Assembly: GCF_002863225.1 (NCBI RefSeq)
Contig: NZ_PKEK01000009.1
Span: forward strand, 81,441 to 145,440
Source of the DNA: Mycobacterium sp.
Lineage (GTDB): Bacteria > Actinomycetota > Actinomycetes > Mycobacteriales > Mycobacteriaceae
Length of the DNA stretch: 64,000 bases
Direction of reading: 5' to 3'
The notes under the pieces are model-generated. The model was given only the letters and a program-made list of their open reading frames with translations, was not told where the DNA came from and did no database searches. The translations under genes and the position numbers were made by a program. Shown here one piece after another: positions 40,829 to 49,586 of the stretch. Each line of letters starts with the position of its first letter. Position 1 is the first letter of the stretch.

Positions 40829-41440
40829 ATGACACAGAAAACCCGCATCGAACCCCTGCCTCCCAAGCGGGCCAGCCTGCTGGTCCGCGCGATGTACCGC
40901 TACGCGAAGCGACGCTTCGGCGAAGTCCCCGAGCCGTTGGCGGTGGTCGCACACCACCCGCGACTGCTGGTTGCCAACGCCGTCCACGAGACCCTGCTGC
41001 AATCCGGCTCGCGCCGGCTGCCGGCCAACGTGCGCGAGCTGGCCGTGTTCTGGACCGCGCGCTCGATCGGCTGCTCGTGGTGCGTGGACTTCGGCTCGAT
41101 GCTGCAGCGCCTCGACGGGCTGGACATCGACCGGCTCCGCGAGATCGACAGTTACGCCACCTCAGCGCTTTTCACCGAGGACGAGCGGGCCGCGATCGCC
41201 TACGCCGACGCGATGACCACCGATCCGCACACCGTCACCGACGAGCAGGTGGCCGACCTGCGGGCCCGTTTCGGCGACGACGGGGTGATCGAGCTGACTT
41301 ATCAGGTCGGCGTCGAAAACATGCGTGCCCGAATGAATTCCGCACTGGGCATCACCGAGCAGGGCTTCAGCTCCGGGGATTCGTGCCGGGTCCCCTGGGC
41401 TTCCGAGCCCGGGGCAGATTCCGCAGCGGTGAACCGGTGA
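40829..41440 (+). CDS. carboxymuconolactone decarboxylase/AhpD-like protein
   Basis: 203 aa. The CMD-family core carries the redox pair C82-S-W-C85 preceded by Glu70 (E-x11-C-x2-C as in AhpD). The His expected four residues later is missing (C-V-D-F-G), so classic AhpD peroxidase chemistry is uncertain. CMD-family genes are the usual neighbours and targets of ECF41 sigma factors, and a sigJ-type ECF41 gene converges on it. The last 74 bp overlap the 3' end of that gene, so the C-terminal 24 residues (SSGDSCRVPWASEPGADSAA and on) are dictated by both frames. Confidence 0.87.
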   Translation: MTQKTRIEPLPPKRASLLVRAMYRYAKRRFGEVPEPLAVVAHHPRLLVANAVHETLLQSGSRRLPANVRELAVFWTARSIGCSWCVDFGSMLQRLDGLDIDRLREIDSYATSALFTEDERAAIAYADAMTTDPHTVTDEQVADLRARFGDDGVIELTYQVGVENMRARMNSALGITEQGFSSGDSCRVPWASEPGADSAAVNR

Positions 41441-42314
41441 ACTTGTCCGGGTTCGCGACATCCCACAGCGCGCTCACCTTTCCGTCGCGCACCGTCATGG
41501 CCGTGATCCGCGGCAGCATCGGCTGGTGCTCGTCGTCACCCGGCGATCCCGCGGTGTAGGCGCCGAGCTCACCGTTGATCAGTGCCAGTCGGCTCGACGT
41601 CACGAAGGCGGGCCCGTAACGCTCGGCCAGCCCGAACAGGAACCGGGCGACCTTGTCCGGCCCGTGGATGACGCGCGCCGCCGTCGGGGCCGCGCGGTTG
41701 GAGTCGCCGGTGAACGTCACCCCCGGATGCAGCAGAGCGACCGCCGCGGCCAGATCCCCTGATGTGATCGCCGCCATCAACTTGCCCACCACCTCGTCGT
41801 GGGCGGGGTCGGGGCTCGGCGGCGGTTCGGCGGTCACGGCACGGCGGGCCCGCGACGCCAGCTGGCGGGCGGCCGCCTCGCTGGTTCCCAGCACGTCGGC
41901 AACCTTGGCGAACGGCACCGCGAACCCGTCGTGCATGACGAACGCGACCCGCTGATCGGGTGACAACCGTTCCAGCACCACCATCGCCGCGAACCGGGCA
42001 TCTTCGTGGGCGACCACCACCGACAGCGGGTCGTCGCCGTCGAACCCGGTCACCACCGGTTCCGGCAACCATTGGCCCACATAGCTTTCCCGCCGATGTG
42101 CGGCCGAGCGCAGCCGGTCCAGCCCGAGTCGGCTGACCACGGTCGTCAGCCAGGCCCGCAGGTCGTCGATCTCACCGTCGTAGGCGTTCCAGCGCAGCCA
42201 CGCCTCCTGCACGATGTCCTCGGCGTCGGCCACCGTGCCGGTCAGCCGATAGCCGACCGACATCAGATGCGGTCGCAACGACTCGAATTCGGTGACCTGC
42301 TCGGCGGAGGCCAT
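41367..42314 (-). CDS. sigJ: ECF41-type RNA polymerase sigma factor (SigJ-like)
   Basis: 315 aa from ATG 42314. Sigma region 2 (TGTVADAEDIVQEAWLRW, about 25-42), the ECF41 linker motif YVGQWLPEP (78-86), region 4 (LSPDQRVAFVMHDGFAVPFA onward, with ASRARRAV) and a C-terminal SnoaL-like domain of about 120 residues that is unique to this group and controls activity. The D-G-G-G-K motif usual in that domain is not present (the matching place reads GDSNRAAPTA). M. tuberculosis SigJ has the same neighbourhood and role in peroxide resistance. Only 22 bp separate its start from the divergent MOSC gene. Confidence 0.9.
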   Translation of the reverse strand: MASAEQVTEFESLRPHLMSVGYRLTGTVADAEDIVQEAWLRWNAYDGEIDDLRAWLTTVVSRLGLDRLRSAAHRRESYVGQWLPEPVVTGFDGDDPLSVVVAHEDARFAAMVVLERLSPDQRVAFVMHDGFAVPFAKVADVLGTSEAAARQLASRARRAVTAEPPPSPDPAHDEVVGKLMAAITSGDLAAAVALLHPGVTFTGDSNRAAPTAARVIHGPDKVARFLFGLAERYGPAFVTSSRLALINGELGAYTAGSPGDDEHQPMLPRITAMTVRDGKVSALWDVANPDKFTGSPLRNLPRARKPRGPGTNPRS

Positions 42315-42336
42315 CTCGCGAGCGTATCTTGAGCCC
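42315..42336. promoter_or_regulatory. 22-bp divergent promoter spacer between sigJ and MOSC gene
   Basis: Plus strand TATCTT (42325-42330) ends 6 nt before GTG 42337; minus strand TACGCT (42326-42321) ends 6 nt before ATG 42314. Both fit TANNNT -10 boxes of leaderless transcripts, overlapping by two bases, so the two promoters should exclude each other. Any -35 elements would lie inside the opposite coding regions. Confidence 0.45.
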
Positions 42337-42993
42337 GTGCACGTCTTGTCCGTTAATGTGGCCCGGCTCAGCACAAACCCCGATCCGCGGGCGCAGTCCA
42401 ACGTGACGGGGATCGACAAGCGTCCGGTCATCGAGCCGGTATTGGTCCGGCCGCCCGGAGAGTCGCAAGGCGATGCCAGCGGTCTGGTCGGAGACCACAT
42501 CGGAAATCCCAAGCTCCACGGCAAATCCGACCAAGCGGTCTACGCCTATGCTCGCGAAGATCTGGACCGGTGGGAAGAGCAGCTCGGCGTCACCCTCGAC
42601 AACGGCATGTTCGGCGAGAACCTCACCACCGTCGGCGTCGATCTGACCGAGACCCGGATCGGGGAACGATGGCGGATCGGCAGCGGCACGCTGCTGCTCG
42701 AAGTCTCCGCGCCGCGCACACCGTGCCGGACGTTCGCATCCTTTCTCGACCGGCCGCGCTGGATCAAGACGTTCACCGAAGCCGGCGTGCCGGGCGCCTA
42801 TTTCCGGGTCCTGGCTCAGGGTGAGGTGCGCGCGGGTGACGACATCACGATCGAGTACCGCCCCGACCACGACGTCACCATCGGGCTGGCTTTCACCGCC
42901 CGGATGAAAGATCCCGGTCTGGCGCCGGCGCTGCTGCAGGCCGAGGCGCTGTCAGCAGAGCTGAAAAGCTTCGTCCGCCAACGTGTTACATGA
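42337..42993 (+). CDS. MOSC-domain protein
   Basis: 218 aa from GTG 42337. YiiM-like MOSC domain: GLVGDHIGNPKLHGKSDQAV (about 50-69), NGMFGENLTTVGVDLTE and the conserved Cys130 in SAPRTPCRTFASF, which would carry or transfer sulfur to a molybdenum cofactor or substrate. The C-terminus is a short helical 3-alpha extension (LLQAEALSAELKSFVRQR). It overlaps the aminotransferase gene by 4 nt, so both are co-translated. Confidence 0.88.
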   Translation: MHVLSVNVARLSTNPDPRAQSNVTGIDKRPVIEPVLVRPPGESQGDASGLVGDHIGNPKLHGKSDQAVYAYAREDLDRWEEQLGVTLDNGMFGENLTTVGVDLTETRIGERWRIGSGTLLLEVSAPRTPCRTFASFLDRPRWIKTFTEAGVPGAYFRVLAQGEVRAGDDITIEYRPDHDVTIGLAFTARMKDPGLAPALLQAEALSAELKSFVRQRVT

Positions 42994-44312
42994 CCGATCA
43001 CCTCTGGCTGCACTTCGCCAAGCACGGTCCCGGCATCACACCGCCGGTCATCACCCGCGGCGAGGGCGTGACGATCTTCGACGACGCCGGCAAGAGCTAC
43101 CTCGACGGTCTGTCCGGACTCTTCGTGGTGCAGGTCGGGCATGGACGGGTCGAACTCGCCGAGACCGCGGCCCGGCAGGCGAGCACGCTGGCCTACTTTC
43201 CGCTGTGGGGGTATGCCACCCCGCCGGCGATCGAGTTGGCCGACCGGATCGCGGGTTACGCCCCCGGGGATCTGAACCGGGTGTTCTTCACCAGCGGTGG
43301 CGGCGAGGCCGTCGAGTCGGCATGGAAACTGGCCAAACAGTATTTCAAGCTGACCGGCAAACCCGGTAAGTACAAGGTCATTTCGCGTGCCGTCGCCTAC
43401 CACGGCACCCCGCAGGGCGCACTGGCGATCACCGGGTTGCCGGCCTACAAGACACCGTTCGAACCGTTGACCCCCGGTGGCTTCCGGGTGCCGAACACGA
43501 ACATCTACCGGGCACCGGAGCCATTGCGCTCCGACCCAAAGGAATTCGGGCAATGGGCGGCCGACCGCATCGCCGAGGCGATCGAATTCGAAGGACCCGA
43601 CACCGTCGCCGCGGTGTTCCTCGAGCCCGTTCAGAATGCCGGCGGCTCGATCCCGCCGCCGCCGGGTTACTTCGAGCGCGTGCGGGAGATCTGCGACCAC
43701 TACGACGTGTTGCTGGTCTCCGACGAGGTGATCTGCGCGTGGGGCCGAATCGGATCCATGTTCGCCTGCAACGACTTCGGCTATCAACCCGACATGATCA
43801 CCTGCGCCAAGGGGCTGACGTCGGGCTACTCGCCGATCGGCGCGATGATCGCCAGCGACCGGCTCTTCGAGCCTTTCAACGACGGGTCGACGGTGTTCCC
43901 GCACGGCTACACCTTCGGCGGCCACCCGGTATCGGCGGCGGTGGCGCTGACCAACCTCGACATCTTCGAACGCGAGAGCATCAACGCTCACGTCAAACGC
44001 CAGGCGCCCGCCCTGCGCGCCGCCCTGGAGCGCCTCTACGACCTGCCGATCGTCGGCGACGTGCGCGGCGAGGGCTTCTTCTATTCGATCGAGTTGGTCA
44101 AGGATCAGGCCACCCGGGAGACGTTTTCGCGTGACGAGGCCGCAGAACTGTTGCCGCGCATCTCGTCGTCGCTGTTCGCGGCCGGGCTCTACTGCCGCAC
44201 CGACGACCGCGGCGACCCGGCCGTGGTCATCGCTCCCCCGCTGATCAGTGGCCCGGCCGAATTCGACACCATCGAGTCGATCCTGCGCGACGTGCTGAAG
44301 GACGTGCGGTGA
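42990..44312 (+). CDS. class III (omega-type) PLP aminotransferase (Rv3329-like)
   Basis: 440 aa. PLP Lys274 in TCAKGLTSGYSPIG; Asp245 (LLVSDEVICAWGR) pairs with the pyridine nitrogen; the phosphate cup is FTSGGGEAVESA (100-111). Family members convert omega-amino acids, polyamines or amino ketones; the substrate is not known. Middle gene of MOSC-aminotransferase-SMP30, coupled on both sides by 4-nt overlaps. Confidence 0.9.
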   Translation: MTDHLWLHFAKHGPGITPPVITRGEGVTIFDDAGKSYLDGLSGLFVVQVGHGRVELAETAARQASTLAYFPLWGYATPPAIELADRIAGYAPGDLNRVFFTSGGGEAVESAWKLAKQYFKLTGKPGKYKVISRAVAYHGTPQGALAITGLPAYKTPFEPLTPGGFRVPNTNIYRAPEPLRSDPKEFGQWAADRIAEAIEFEGPDTVAAVFLEPVQNAGGSIPPPPGYFERVREICDHYDVLLVSDEVICAWGRIGSMFACNDFGYQPDMITCAKGLTSGYSPIGAMIASDRLFEPFNDGSTVFPHGYTFGGHPVSAAVALTNLDIFERESINAHVKRQAPALRAALERLYDLPIVGDVRGEGFFYSIELVKDQATRETFSRDEAAELLPRISSSLFAAGLYCRTDDRGDPAVVIAPPLISGPAEFDTIESILRDVLKDVR

Positions 44313-45304
44313 AACCGCCCATCGACCCGATCCGCTGGCGGCCGCCTGGCTCACGACCGCTCCCCCCGCCGGATTTCACTGCGGCGCTGCGCATCGTCGA
44401 GGTTCCGGGCACCGCCGCCGAGGATGTCGTCGCCGACGCCGCCGGCAACATCTGGACCGGTGTAGAGGACGGGCGCATCGTCAAGGTCAGTCCGGACGGC
44501 GACGCGCAGGTGGTCGCCGACACCGGCGGCCGGCCGCTGGGCCTGGCGGTCGCCCGCGACGGCCGCGTGCTGATCTGCGACAGCCACCGTGGCCTGCTGC
44601 GTCTCGACCCGGAAACCGGCGGTATCGAGACACTGGTCGCCGACGTCGACGGCCGCCCGCTGACCTTCTGCTCGAACGTCGTCGAATCATCAGATGGCAC
44701 AATCTTTTTCACCGAGTCGACCAGCCGTTTCTACTACGAGTACTACAAAGGCTCGGTCATCGAGGGACGCCCCACCGGCGCGCTGTTCCGGCTGGACCCC
44801 GACGGGACCGTCACCGAACTGGCCGGCGGACTGTACTTCGCGAACGGCGTCACGCTGACCGCGGACGAGTCGGCCGTGGTCTTCGCCGAGAGCGCCGGAT
44901 GCCGGCTGTCGAAGTACTGGCTGGCCGGCGAGCGGGCCGGCACGGTCACTCCGCTGGTCACCGAGCTACCCGGCTATCCCGACAACATCTCGACCGGTCT
45001 GGACGGCCGGATCTGGGTTGCGCTGGTCTCGGAGCGCAACGCGCTCAACGAATGGCTCGGCCCACGGGCCCCGCTCATCCGCAGCGTGATGTGGCGACTG
45101 CTGCCCTACCGCTGGCTGCCCAACCCGAAAGCGACGGTCTGGGTGGCCGCCTTCGACCCCGACGACGGGCACGTGGTGGCTCAGGCCCACACCCAGCATC
45201 CCGACTTCGGCCTGATCACCGGCTTGGTAGAAGTACCGGGCCGGCTGTGGCTCGGCCGCATCGCCGGGCCCGGCATCGGTTACCTCGACTTGCAACATCC
45301 GTAA
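44309..45304 (+). CDS. SMP-30/strictosidine synthase-like beta-propeller protein
   Basis: 331 aa starting at GTG 44309 inside the aminotransferase stop. Six-bladed propeller repeats are visible ([40 protein letters not shown], and [20 protein letters not shown]), the last being the strictosidine-synthase/gluconolactonase signature. TM segments are absent. Such proteins are lactonases or esterases; with an aminotransferase and MOSC gene the operon could process a small amine or lactone. Substrate unknown. Confidence 0.85.
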   Translation: MKPPIDPIRWRPPGSRPLPPPDFTAALRIVEVPGTAAEDVVADAAGNIWTGVEDGRIVKVSPDGDAQVVADTGGRPLGLAVARDGRVLICDSHRGLLRLDPETGGIETLVADVDGRPLTFCSNVVESSDGTIFFTESTSRFYYEYYKGSVIEGRPTGALFRLDPDGTVTELAGGLYFANGVTLTADESAVVFAESAGCRLSKYWLAGERAGTVTPLVTELPGYPDNISTGLDGRIWVALVSERNALNEWLGPRAPLIRSVMWRLLPYRWLPNPKATVWVAAFDPDDGHVVAQAHTQHPDFGLITGLVEVPGRLWLGRIAGPGIGYLDLQHP

Positions 45305-45362
45305 CACCAGTAACAGCGCGGCTCCCTCGAATCGGGCCTTCGATCGCCTACTCTGCCTAGAC

Positions 45363-46604
45363 ATGACTGCCTTGGGGCCCGCCCTTCGCCGTGCGTCGTG
45401 CCTGGCAGCGGCCGGTTTCTTGTTCACCTCGCCGGTCCTGCTCGGGGTTCCCGCGGCGCTCGCCGAGCCCGCCGTGGTCCACGACCTCTGCCCGTACAAG
45501 GTGGCGACCCCGGCCGCGGTCGACTCATCCGAAGTCCCCGAGGCCGGCGAGCCGCCGCTGCCGTTGCCGGTGCCGGCCTCGCCGATCGGCGGTAACTCGC
45601 TGAGCGGCTGCGGCGTGATCACCGCCGCCGGCACCCCGCCGGTGCCCAACGACGTCTCGGCCGACGCCTGGGTGGTGGCCGACCTGGACAGCGGCGCCCT
45701 CGTCGCCGCCCGCGACCCACACGGCCGTCATCGCCCGGCGAGCGTCATCAAAGTGCTCGTCGCGACGGCCGCACTGCGCGAGCTCAACCTGAACAAGAAC
45801 GTCGACGGCACACCCGAGGACGCCGCTGCAGAAGGCACCAAGGTCGGGGTGTCCCCCGGTGGCATCTACACCGTCAACCAGCTGTTGCACGGATTGCTGA
45901 TGCACTCCGGCAACGACGCCGCACACTCGCTGGCCATGCAACTGGGTGGCATGCCGGTCGCCCTCGACAAGATCAACGCGTTGGCGGCCAAGCTCGGCGG
46001 TAAGGACACCCGCGCCGCGACACCGTCGGGCCTCGACGGTCCCGGCATGAGCACCTCGGCCTACGACATCGGCTTGTTCTACCGATATGCCTGGCAGAAC
46101 CCGACTTTCGCCGACATCGTGCACACCGAGAAGTTCGACTTCCCCGGTCACGCCGACCATCCGGGCTACGAGCTGGAGAACGACAACCAGTTGCTCTACC
46201 ACTACCCGGGGGCGCTCGGCGGTAAGACCGGTTACACCGACGACGCCGGCCAGACGTTCGTCGGCGCGGCCAACCGGGATGGCCGCCGGCTGGTGGCGGT
46301 GCTGCTGCACGGCACCCGTGTGCCGATTGCGCCGTGGCAGCAAGCCGCCCATCTGCTCGACTACGGCTTCGCAACCGCCCCAGGAACTCGGGTGGGGACG
46401 CTGATCGAACCCGACCCGTCGCTGGCCACACCCAAAGCTGCAGGGCCCGGCGACAACGGCGGCGGACCCGCCGCCAACGCGGCCGCGCTAATACCGAGCG
46501 TTGACGCTTTGCCGATTAGGGTCGGTGTCGCGGTGATCGGTACGGTCGTCGTGTTCGGCTTGATTATGGTGGCGCGCTCGATGAACCGACGGCCGCAGCA
46601 CTAA
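45363..46604 (+). CDS. dacB1: D-alanyl-D-alanine carboxypeptidase DacB1
   Basis: 413 aa. Signal peptide in residues 1-35 ([20 protein letters not shown]). S11 peptidase active site: S127-V-I-K130, S182-G-N184 and K287-T-G289. A Pro/Gly-rich stretch leads to a C-terminal membrane helix ([18 protein letters not shown]), so the enzyme is anchored outside the cytoplasm. It trims D-Ala from peptidoglycan pentapeptides. TACTCT (45349-45354) lies 8 nt before the ATG without a ribosome-binding site, so the mRNA may be leaderless. sugI and nagA follow, giving a wall/amino-sugar group. Confidence 0.93.
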   Translation: MTALGPALRRASCLAAAGFLFTSPVLLGVPAALAEPAVVHDLCPYKVATPAAVDSSEVPEAGEPPLPLPVPASPIGGNSLSGCGVITAAGTPPVPNDVSADAWVVADLDSGALVAARDPHGRHRPASVIKVLVATAALRELNLNKNVDGTPEDAAAEGTKVGVSPGGIYTVNQLLHGLLMHSGNDAAHSLAMQLGGMPVALDKINALAAKLGGKDTRAATPSGLDGPGMSTSAYDIGLFYRYAWQNPTFADIVHTEKFDFPGHADHPGYELENDNQLLYHYPGALGGKTGYTDDAGQTFVGAANRDGRRLVAVLLHGTRVPIAPWQQAAHLLDYGFATAPGTRVGTLIEPDPSLATPKAAGPGDNGGGPAANAAALIPSVDALPIRVGVAVIGTVVVFGLIMVARSMNRRPQH

Positions 46605-46643
46605 GCAGCGACTGTCGACCGGGCGGCTACCCGGAGGGAGATC

Positions 46644-48047
46644 GTGAGCCGCATCGGCGAGTCACTGCGGTCGCGACGGCGAATGATGATCGCCGTCACG
46701 GCGGCGACCCTGGGCATCATCTGCGGCTACGACCTGTCCAACATCGCCGGTGCGCTGCTGTTCATCACCAACGATTTCAGCCTGACCGTCCGTAAGCAGG
46801 AATTGCTGACGACCATGGTGGTGATCGGCGAAATCTGTGGCGCGCTCAGCGGCGGGTTCCTGGCCAACGCGATCGGACGCAAACGCTCGATGATGATGGT
46901 GGCCGGCGGCTACGCGGTTTTCTCGCTACTGGGCGCGGCCGCCGTGTCGATGCCGTGGCTGATGACGGCACGCATGCTGCTCGGCATGACCATCGGGTTG
47001 TCCGCCGCGGTGACGCCGGTCTTCATCGCCGAATCTGCGCCGGCGCAGCAGCGCGGCTCGCTGCTGGTCACCTACCAGGTGGCAACCATCCTGGGCATCA
47101 TCGGTGGCTACCTGTCGGCGTTCGCGCTGGCGGATTCGGGTAGCTGGCGCTGGATGCTCGGGCTGGCGGCGGTGCCGGCGCTGCTGGTCCTGCCGCTGCT
47201 GGCCTCCACGCCCGACACCGCGCGGTGGTATCTGTTCAAGAATCGGGTCGACGACGCCCGTCGCTCACTGCTGCGGATCGAGCCGAACAGCGACGTCGAC
47301 AAGGAACTCGCCGAGATCGCCGAAGCGATGGCCGAGGAACGGGGCGGATCGATCCTCGAGATGCTGCGCCTGCCGTATCTTCGCGCCACGTTGTTCGTCG
47401 TCGGGATCGGCTTTTTCGCTGAGCTGAGCGGAATCAACGGGATCATCTACTACAGCCCGCTGCTGTTCGAGGCGATGGGATTTCAGGGCAACTTCGCTCT
47501 GCTGGTGCTGCCGGCCATCGTTCAGGTCGCTTCGCTGGCCTCGGTGCTGGCCTCGCTGCTCCTGGTCGACCGGATCGGACGCCGCCCGATCCTGTTGTCA
47601 GGCATCGGCGCGATGATCCTGGGCGACCTGGTCCTGGTGGTGGTGTTCGCCGCCAAGTCCAGCGCCGTCTCCGGATTCGGGTACGTCGGGCTGCTGATGT
47701 TCACCATGGGATTCACCTTCGGTTTCGGCGCGCTGGTCTGGGTCTATGCCGGCGAGAGCTTCCCGGCGCACCTGCGATCGCTGGGGTCCAGCGCGATGCT
47801 CACCGCCAACCTGACCGCCAACGCGCTGATCGAGTCGGTCTTTCTGACCATGCTGAACAACCTCGGCGGCGCCGGAATGTTCAGCATCTTCGCGCTGCTC
47901 GCGGTGGTCGGACTTGTCATGGTCTACAAGTTCGCCCCCGAAACCAAGGGCCGACAGCTCGAAGACATCCGCCACTTCTGGGAGAGTGGGGGCCGCTGGC
48001 CCGACGAAACCCCCAGCGCGGCAACGGATGTGTCGGTATGCCGCTGA
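46644..48047 (+). CDS. sugI: MFS sugar transporter SugI
   Basis: 467 aa, GTG 46644 with GGAGGG about 8 nt upstream. Twelve membrane segments and sugar-porter signatures: NAIGRKRSMM between TM2 and TM3, PAQQRGSLLVTYQVATILGI, DTARWYLFKNRVDDAR in the central loop, DRIGRRPILL, and EGTKGR-like PETKGRQLED at the C-terminus. Substrate unknown; its overlap of 10 bp with nagA suggests an amino sugar, by inference. Confidence 0.92.
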   Translation: MSRIGESLRSRRRMMIAVTAATLGIICGYDLSNIAGALLFITNDFSLTVRKQELLTTMVVIGEICGALSGGFLANAIGRKRSMMMVAGGYAVFSLLGAAAVSMPWLMTARMLLGMTIGLSAAVTPVFIAESAPAQQRGSLLVTYQVATILGIIGGYLSAFALADSGSWRWMLGLAAVPALLVLPLLASTPDTARWYLFKNRVDDARRSLLRIEPNSDVDKELAEIAEAMAEERGGSILEMLRLPYLRATLFVVGIGFFAELSGINGIIYYSPLLFEAMGFQGNFALLVLPAIVQVASLASVLASLLLVDRIGRRPILLSGIGAMILGDLVLVVVFAAKSSAVSGFGYVGLLMFTMGFTFGFGALVWVYAGESFPAHLRSLGSSAMLTANLTANALIESVFLTMLNNLGGAGMFSIFALLAVVGLVMVYKFAPETKGRQLEDIRHFWESGGRWPDETPSAATDVSVCR

Positions 48048-49180
48048 TAGCGGCCGGCACAGTCGTACTCGAACAAGGCGTCTGCCGCCCGGGTTGGGTG
48101 TACTCCTCGGGCACCACGATCGCGGGCTGCGGCGCGGGCGTGCCGCCCCGATCCCCCGATGTCGACCTGCCCGACGCGCTGGTGGTTCCCGGTTTCGTCG
48201 ACATCCATGTGCACGGCGGCGGTGGCGCGTCTTTTCTCACGGGCAAGATGTCAGAAGTTCTGCGCGCCTGCGCTTTTCACCGTGAACACGGCACCACCGC
48301 TACCTTGGCCAGCCTGGTCACCGGCCCCCCGGAGCAGTTGGTCACCGCGGTGCGCGGACTCGCCGAGGCGACCCGCGCGGGCATCATCGCCGGCATCCAT
48401 CTAGAAGGACCCTGGCTCAGCGCTGCGCATTGCGGGGCTCACGACGCGGCGCAGATGCGTGATGCGACGCCCGCTGAGATCGACGCGCTGCTGACCGCCG
48501 GTGACGGCACGATCCGAATGGTCACCCTGGCGCCCGAGCGACCGGGCAGCGAGGAGGCGATTGCCCGCCTGGTCGACGCCGGAGTGGTTGTGGCGCTTGG
48601 TCATACCGATGCGACCTACGAGCAGACCCGCCAGGCCATCGAATTGGGTGCCACCGTAGCAACCCATCTGTTCAACGCGATGCCGCCACTGCACCATCGC
48701 GAGCCGGGGCCGGTGCTCGCACTGCTGGAGGATCCGCGGGTGACCGTGGAGTTGATCGCCGACGGCGTCCACGTCCACCCCGCGGTAGTGCGAACGACCG
48801 TGCAGGCCGCCGGAGCCGACCGGGTCGCGCTGGTCACCGACGCGATCGCCGCGGCGGGCGCGAACGACGGTGAGTATCAGCTCGGCTCGGTGCCGGTCGA
48901 CGTCGCCCAGGGGGTGGCGCGGGTGCGAGGGACCTCGACCATCGCCGGCAGCACCGCGACCATGGACCGGTTGTTCGCGACCGCGGCCGGGCTCGGTGCC
49001 GACCGGGACGCCGCCCTGTTGGCGGCCGTGCAGTTGACGTCGACGACCCCGGCCCGGGCAATCGGCCTGGCCGGCGCCGGCGCGCTGCACGTCGGATACG
49101 ACGCCAATCTTGTTGTGCTGGAGCGCGATCTCTCGGTGCGCGCCGTCATGACCGGTGGCGACTGGGCGGTCGAGCCCTGA
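48038..49180 (+). CDS. nagA: N-acetylglucosamine-6-phosphate deacetylase
   Basis: 380 aa. Amidohydrolase fold with metal ligands His57 and His59 (VDIHVHGGGG), the Glu in GIHLEGPWLSAAHCGAHD, His in LGHTDATYEQT and ATHLFNAMPPLHHREPG, and the catalytic Asp in LVTDAIAAAG. It converts GlcNAc-6-phosphate to GlcN-6-phosphate during peptidoglycan recycling. The overlapping sugI and preceding dacB1 support a role in wall turnover. Confidence 0.94.
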   Translation: MPLIAAGTVVLEQGVCRPGWVYSSGTTIAGCGAGVPPRSPDVDLPDALVVPGFVDIHVHGGGGASFLTGKMSEVLRACAFHREHGTTATLASLVTGPPEQLVTAVRGLAEATRAGIIAGIHLEGPWLSAAHCGAHDAAQMRDATPAEIDALLTAGDGTIRMVTLAPERPGSEEAIARLVDAGVVVALGHTDATYEQTRQAIELGATVATHLFNAMPPLHHREPGPVLALLEDPRVTVELIADGVHVHPAVVRTTVQAAGADRVALVTDAIAAAGANDGEYQLGSVPVDVAQGVARVRGTSTIAGSTATMDRLFATAAGLGADRDAALLAAVQLTSTTPARAIGLAGAGALHVGYDANLVVLERDLSVRAVMTGGDWAVEP

Positions 49181-49215
49181 CGTTTGCTACCGTCGGACGG
49201 GTCAGCACCTGACAC

Positions 49216-49257
49216 CCGGACGAGGCGCACCGTACCCGGCCAACGACAAGACGGCGC
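49216..49257 (+). ncRNA. guanidine-III (ykkC-III) riboswitch aptamer
   Basis: CCGGACGAGG (49216-49225) followed by CACCGTACCCGG (49228-49239) and ACAAGACGGCGC (49246-49257) match, almost base for base, the short pseudoknotted guanidine-III aptamer known from Thermobifida fusca as I remember it. The differences fall in the stem pair and linker positions. It lies in the 91-bp gap between nagA and the SMR gene. GGGAGAGG, the gene's ribosome-binding site, follows at once, so guanidine should control translation by freeing or hiding that site. Confidence 0.9.
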
Positions 49258-49271
49258 GGGAGAGGTGTGCG

Positions 49272-49586
49272 ATGGCGTGGCTGATTCTGGTGGCCTCCGG
49301 GGTTCTCGAGGCGGTGTGGGCCACCGCGATGGACCGTTCGGACGGATTCACCAAGCTGGTCCCGTCGCTCATTTTTGCGGTGGCCGTGCTGTTTTCGATG
49401 ATGGGCCTGGCCGTGGCAATGCGAAGCCTGCCAACGGGTACCAGCTATGCGGTCTGGGTCGGCGTCGGCGCGGTGCTCACCGTGGGTTACGCGATGCTGA
49501 CCGGCGAGGAGACCGCTTCGCCGATCAAGGTGTTGCTGATCGCCGGTGTAGTCGGCTGCATCGCCGGCTTGAAACTGGTGAGCTGA
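49272..49586 (+). CDS. gdx: SMR-family guanidinium exporter (SugE/Gdx type)
   Basis: 104 aa, ATG 49272, with four membrane helices. Glu13 in GVLEAVWATAM is the essential substrate/proton-binding residue. The block MRSLPTGTSYAVWVGVGAVL matches SugE of E. coli rather than EmrE, and SugE/Gdx proteins export guanidinium as antiparallel dimers in exchange for protons. The guanidine-III riboswitch directly upstream gives independent support for the substrate. It ends against the convergent YihY gene. Confidence 0.93.
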   Translation: MAWLILVASGVLEAVWATAMDRSDGFTKLVPSLIFAVAVLFSMMGLAVAMRSLPTGTSYAVWVGVGAVLTVGYAMLTGEETASPIKVLLIAGVVGCIAGLKLVS

